From contig OOIN01000004.1 in assembly GCA_900323505.1 (NCBI GenBank), positions 434,001 to 498,000 of the forward strand: 64,000 bases of DNA. The letters run 5' to 3'. Position numbers and translations under genes: made by a program. Positions 63,369-64,000 of the stretch are shown piece after piece. Each line of letters opens with the position of its first letter. Position 1 is the first letter of the stretch. This DNA is from Ustilago trichophora (lineage: Eukaryota > Basidiomycota > Ustilaginomycetes > Ustilaginales > Ustilaginaceae). Under the pieces are notes generated by a model that saw only the letters and a list, made by a program, of their open reading frames with translations, did no database searches and was not told the origin of the DNA.

Positions 63369-63724
63369 GGGAGGGAGAGAGAGAAGGAGAGAGAAGGAGA
63401 GAGCGAGCGACATTCTGACCTCGTCAAATTTTAGCTCACTCTGCTCCCATTGGTGATCGAAAGGGCCTCCGACAGTTGCTTTATACGAGCACATACAGCC
63501 CTCGATTGGAGCAAAAGCGAGGAAGGAGCGAAGCAACGATGGGGGCGACAACTCCTAACTAGCAGTCAGCTTGTGATTGCAGAGTCAAAAACAGGCTCAA
63601 AAGCGGAGGTGGTTTCCTTGTTCAGGGTCTCTTTCTTTTCAAGTGGGGGGGTTTAAAGTGGTTGATTGACCGTACAGCAAGCCGCACACTTCTCAATTTC
63701 TTCGGGCGGGCGGACGAGCGGTCG

Positions 63725-63751
63725 GTGTGTGTGTGTGTGTGTGTGTGTGTG
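63725..63751 (+). repeat. GT dinucleotide microsatellite
   Basis: Thirteen GT units plus one base near the right end of the window. Confidence 0.9.
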
Positions 63752-64000
63752 GTCCCGAGTTAGGTTGCCAGCAATCGCGTGTCTGATAGGACAGCGGGGG
63801 TTCAGTTGGCAATCCTTAGACCAGAAAAGCCTTCACAGCGCGGGGAGACGAAACAACGAGAGAGAAAAGTCAAAAAAGAGGCAGGGTCCATCTTGGGGGC
63901 ATTGAGTTGGGCTTGGTACAGTAGATGGGCTGCAAGTTGAAATCCGAAATCAAATTTTTTTTCCTCTCACCTTTTCCCTCTCCAGCAGACAGAAAGGGAC

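Larger units (their letters stand above)
60982..64000. other. 3-kb region upstream of the Nrg1-like gene, no gene seen
   Basis: From 61000 to about 63450 the plus strand is strongly purine-rich, so the Nrg1-like coding strand is pyrimidine-rich, with low-complexity ORFs of Ser/Leu/Pro only. It includes GAT repeats near 62790-62850, GGCA and GGCT tandem tetranucleotides near 62424-62480, GA repeats near 62635-62655, a CA repeat at 63351-63368 and a GT repeat at 63725-63751. One TACAGTA lies at 63917-63923. It may include a long 5' leader with introns and the promoter of this gene, or of a gene beyond the window. Confidence 0.55.

Overview
The window is ordinary nuclear DNA of a basidiomycete fungus, most likely a smut (Ustilaginales: Ustilago, Sporisorium or Moesziomyces type). 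This is inferred from the proteins: an intron-poor gene set, canonical GT-AG introns of about 65-170 nt, long Ser/Pro/Gln-rich disordered regions inside conserved proteins, fungal-only families (KCH potassium channel, Mdm31/32, Ria1/EFL1), and pyrimidine-rich 5' leaders. I found no transposon, virus, rRNA, convincing tRNA, CRISPR array or biosynthetic cluster. Twenty protein genes are supported and cover roughly 64% of the sequence. The first is cut by the window edge.

Layout. 1-1765 (-): Nam8/Ngr1-type RRM protein, 3' part missing. 4218-6176 (+): Xaa-Pro aminopeptidase P. 7503-8894 (+): Gfo/Idh/MocA oxidoreductase with a mitochondrial-like leader. 9473-10231 (+, three exons): glia maturation factor/ADF-homology protein. 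10620-14291 (-): unrecognised disordered protein. 15506-17068 (+): DUF676-type alpha/beta hydrolase. 17262-19223 (-) and 19513-20364 (+): a head-to-head pair, CTNNBL1 and RBM42. 20688-27671 (-): 2327-residue protein with a C-terminal MDR/quinone-oxidoreductase domain. 31606-33741 (+): family X DNA polymerase with a mitochondrial-like leader. 34028-37479 (-, two exons): EFL1/Ria1. 37892-39028 (+): U5 snRNP 40K WD protein. 39218-41822 (-, two exons): unrecognised disordered/coiled-coil protein. 42106-43980 (-, two exons): RNase H1-type hybrid-binding domain joined to a VOC/glyoxalase fold. 47198-49345 (+): KCH-type potassium channel. 50886-51875 (+): peroxisomal adenine nucleotide carrier. 52608-55301 (+): Mdm31/32. 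55761-57360 (+, two exons): class V aminotransferase fold enzyme. 57759-58248 (-, three exons): 75-residue zinc-finger protein. 58858-60981 (-): Nrg1-like C2H2 repressor.

The genes do not form one pathway. Loose themes are RNA processing and ribosome maturation (Nam8-like, CTNNBL1, RBM42, U5-40K, EFL1) and organelles (mitochondrial-type oxidoreductase, Pol X, Mdm31/32, peroxisomal carrier). Very long non-coding stretches (2.5-3.9 kb) precede the KCH channel, the giant MDR protein, the Nrg1-like regulator and the aminopeptidase.

The most interesting signals are: a Pol X polymerase with a mitochondrial leader and possible membrane segments; the HBD-VOC fusion; the giant MDR protein; and a 7-mer, TACAGTA/TACTGTA, that occurs almost only in non-coding DNA here and forms perfect palindromes. 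Gene models spanning introns were assembled by eye from splice sites and reading-frame continuity; no database search was run.
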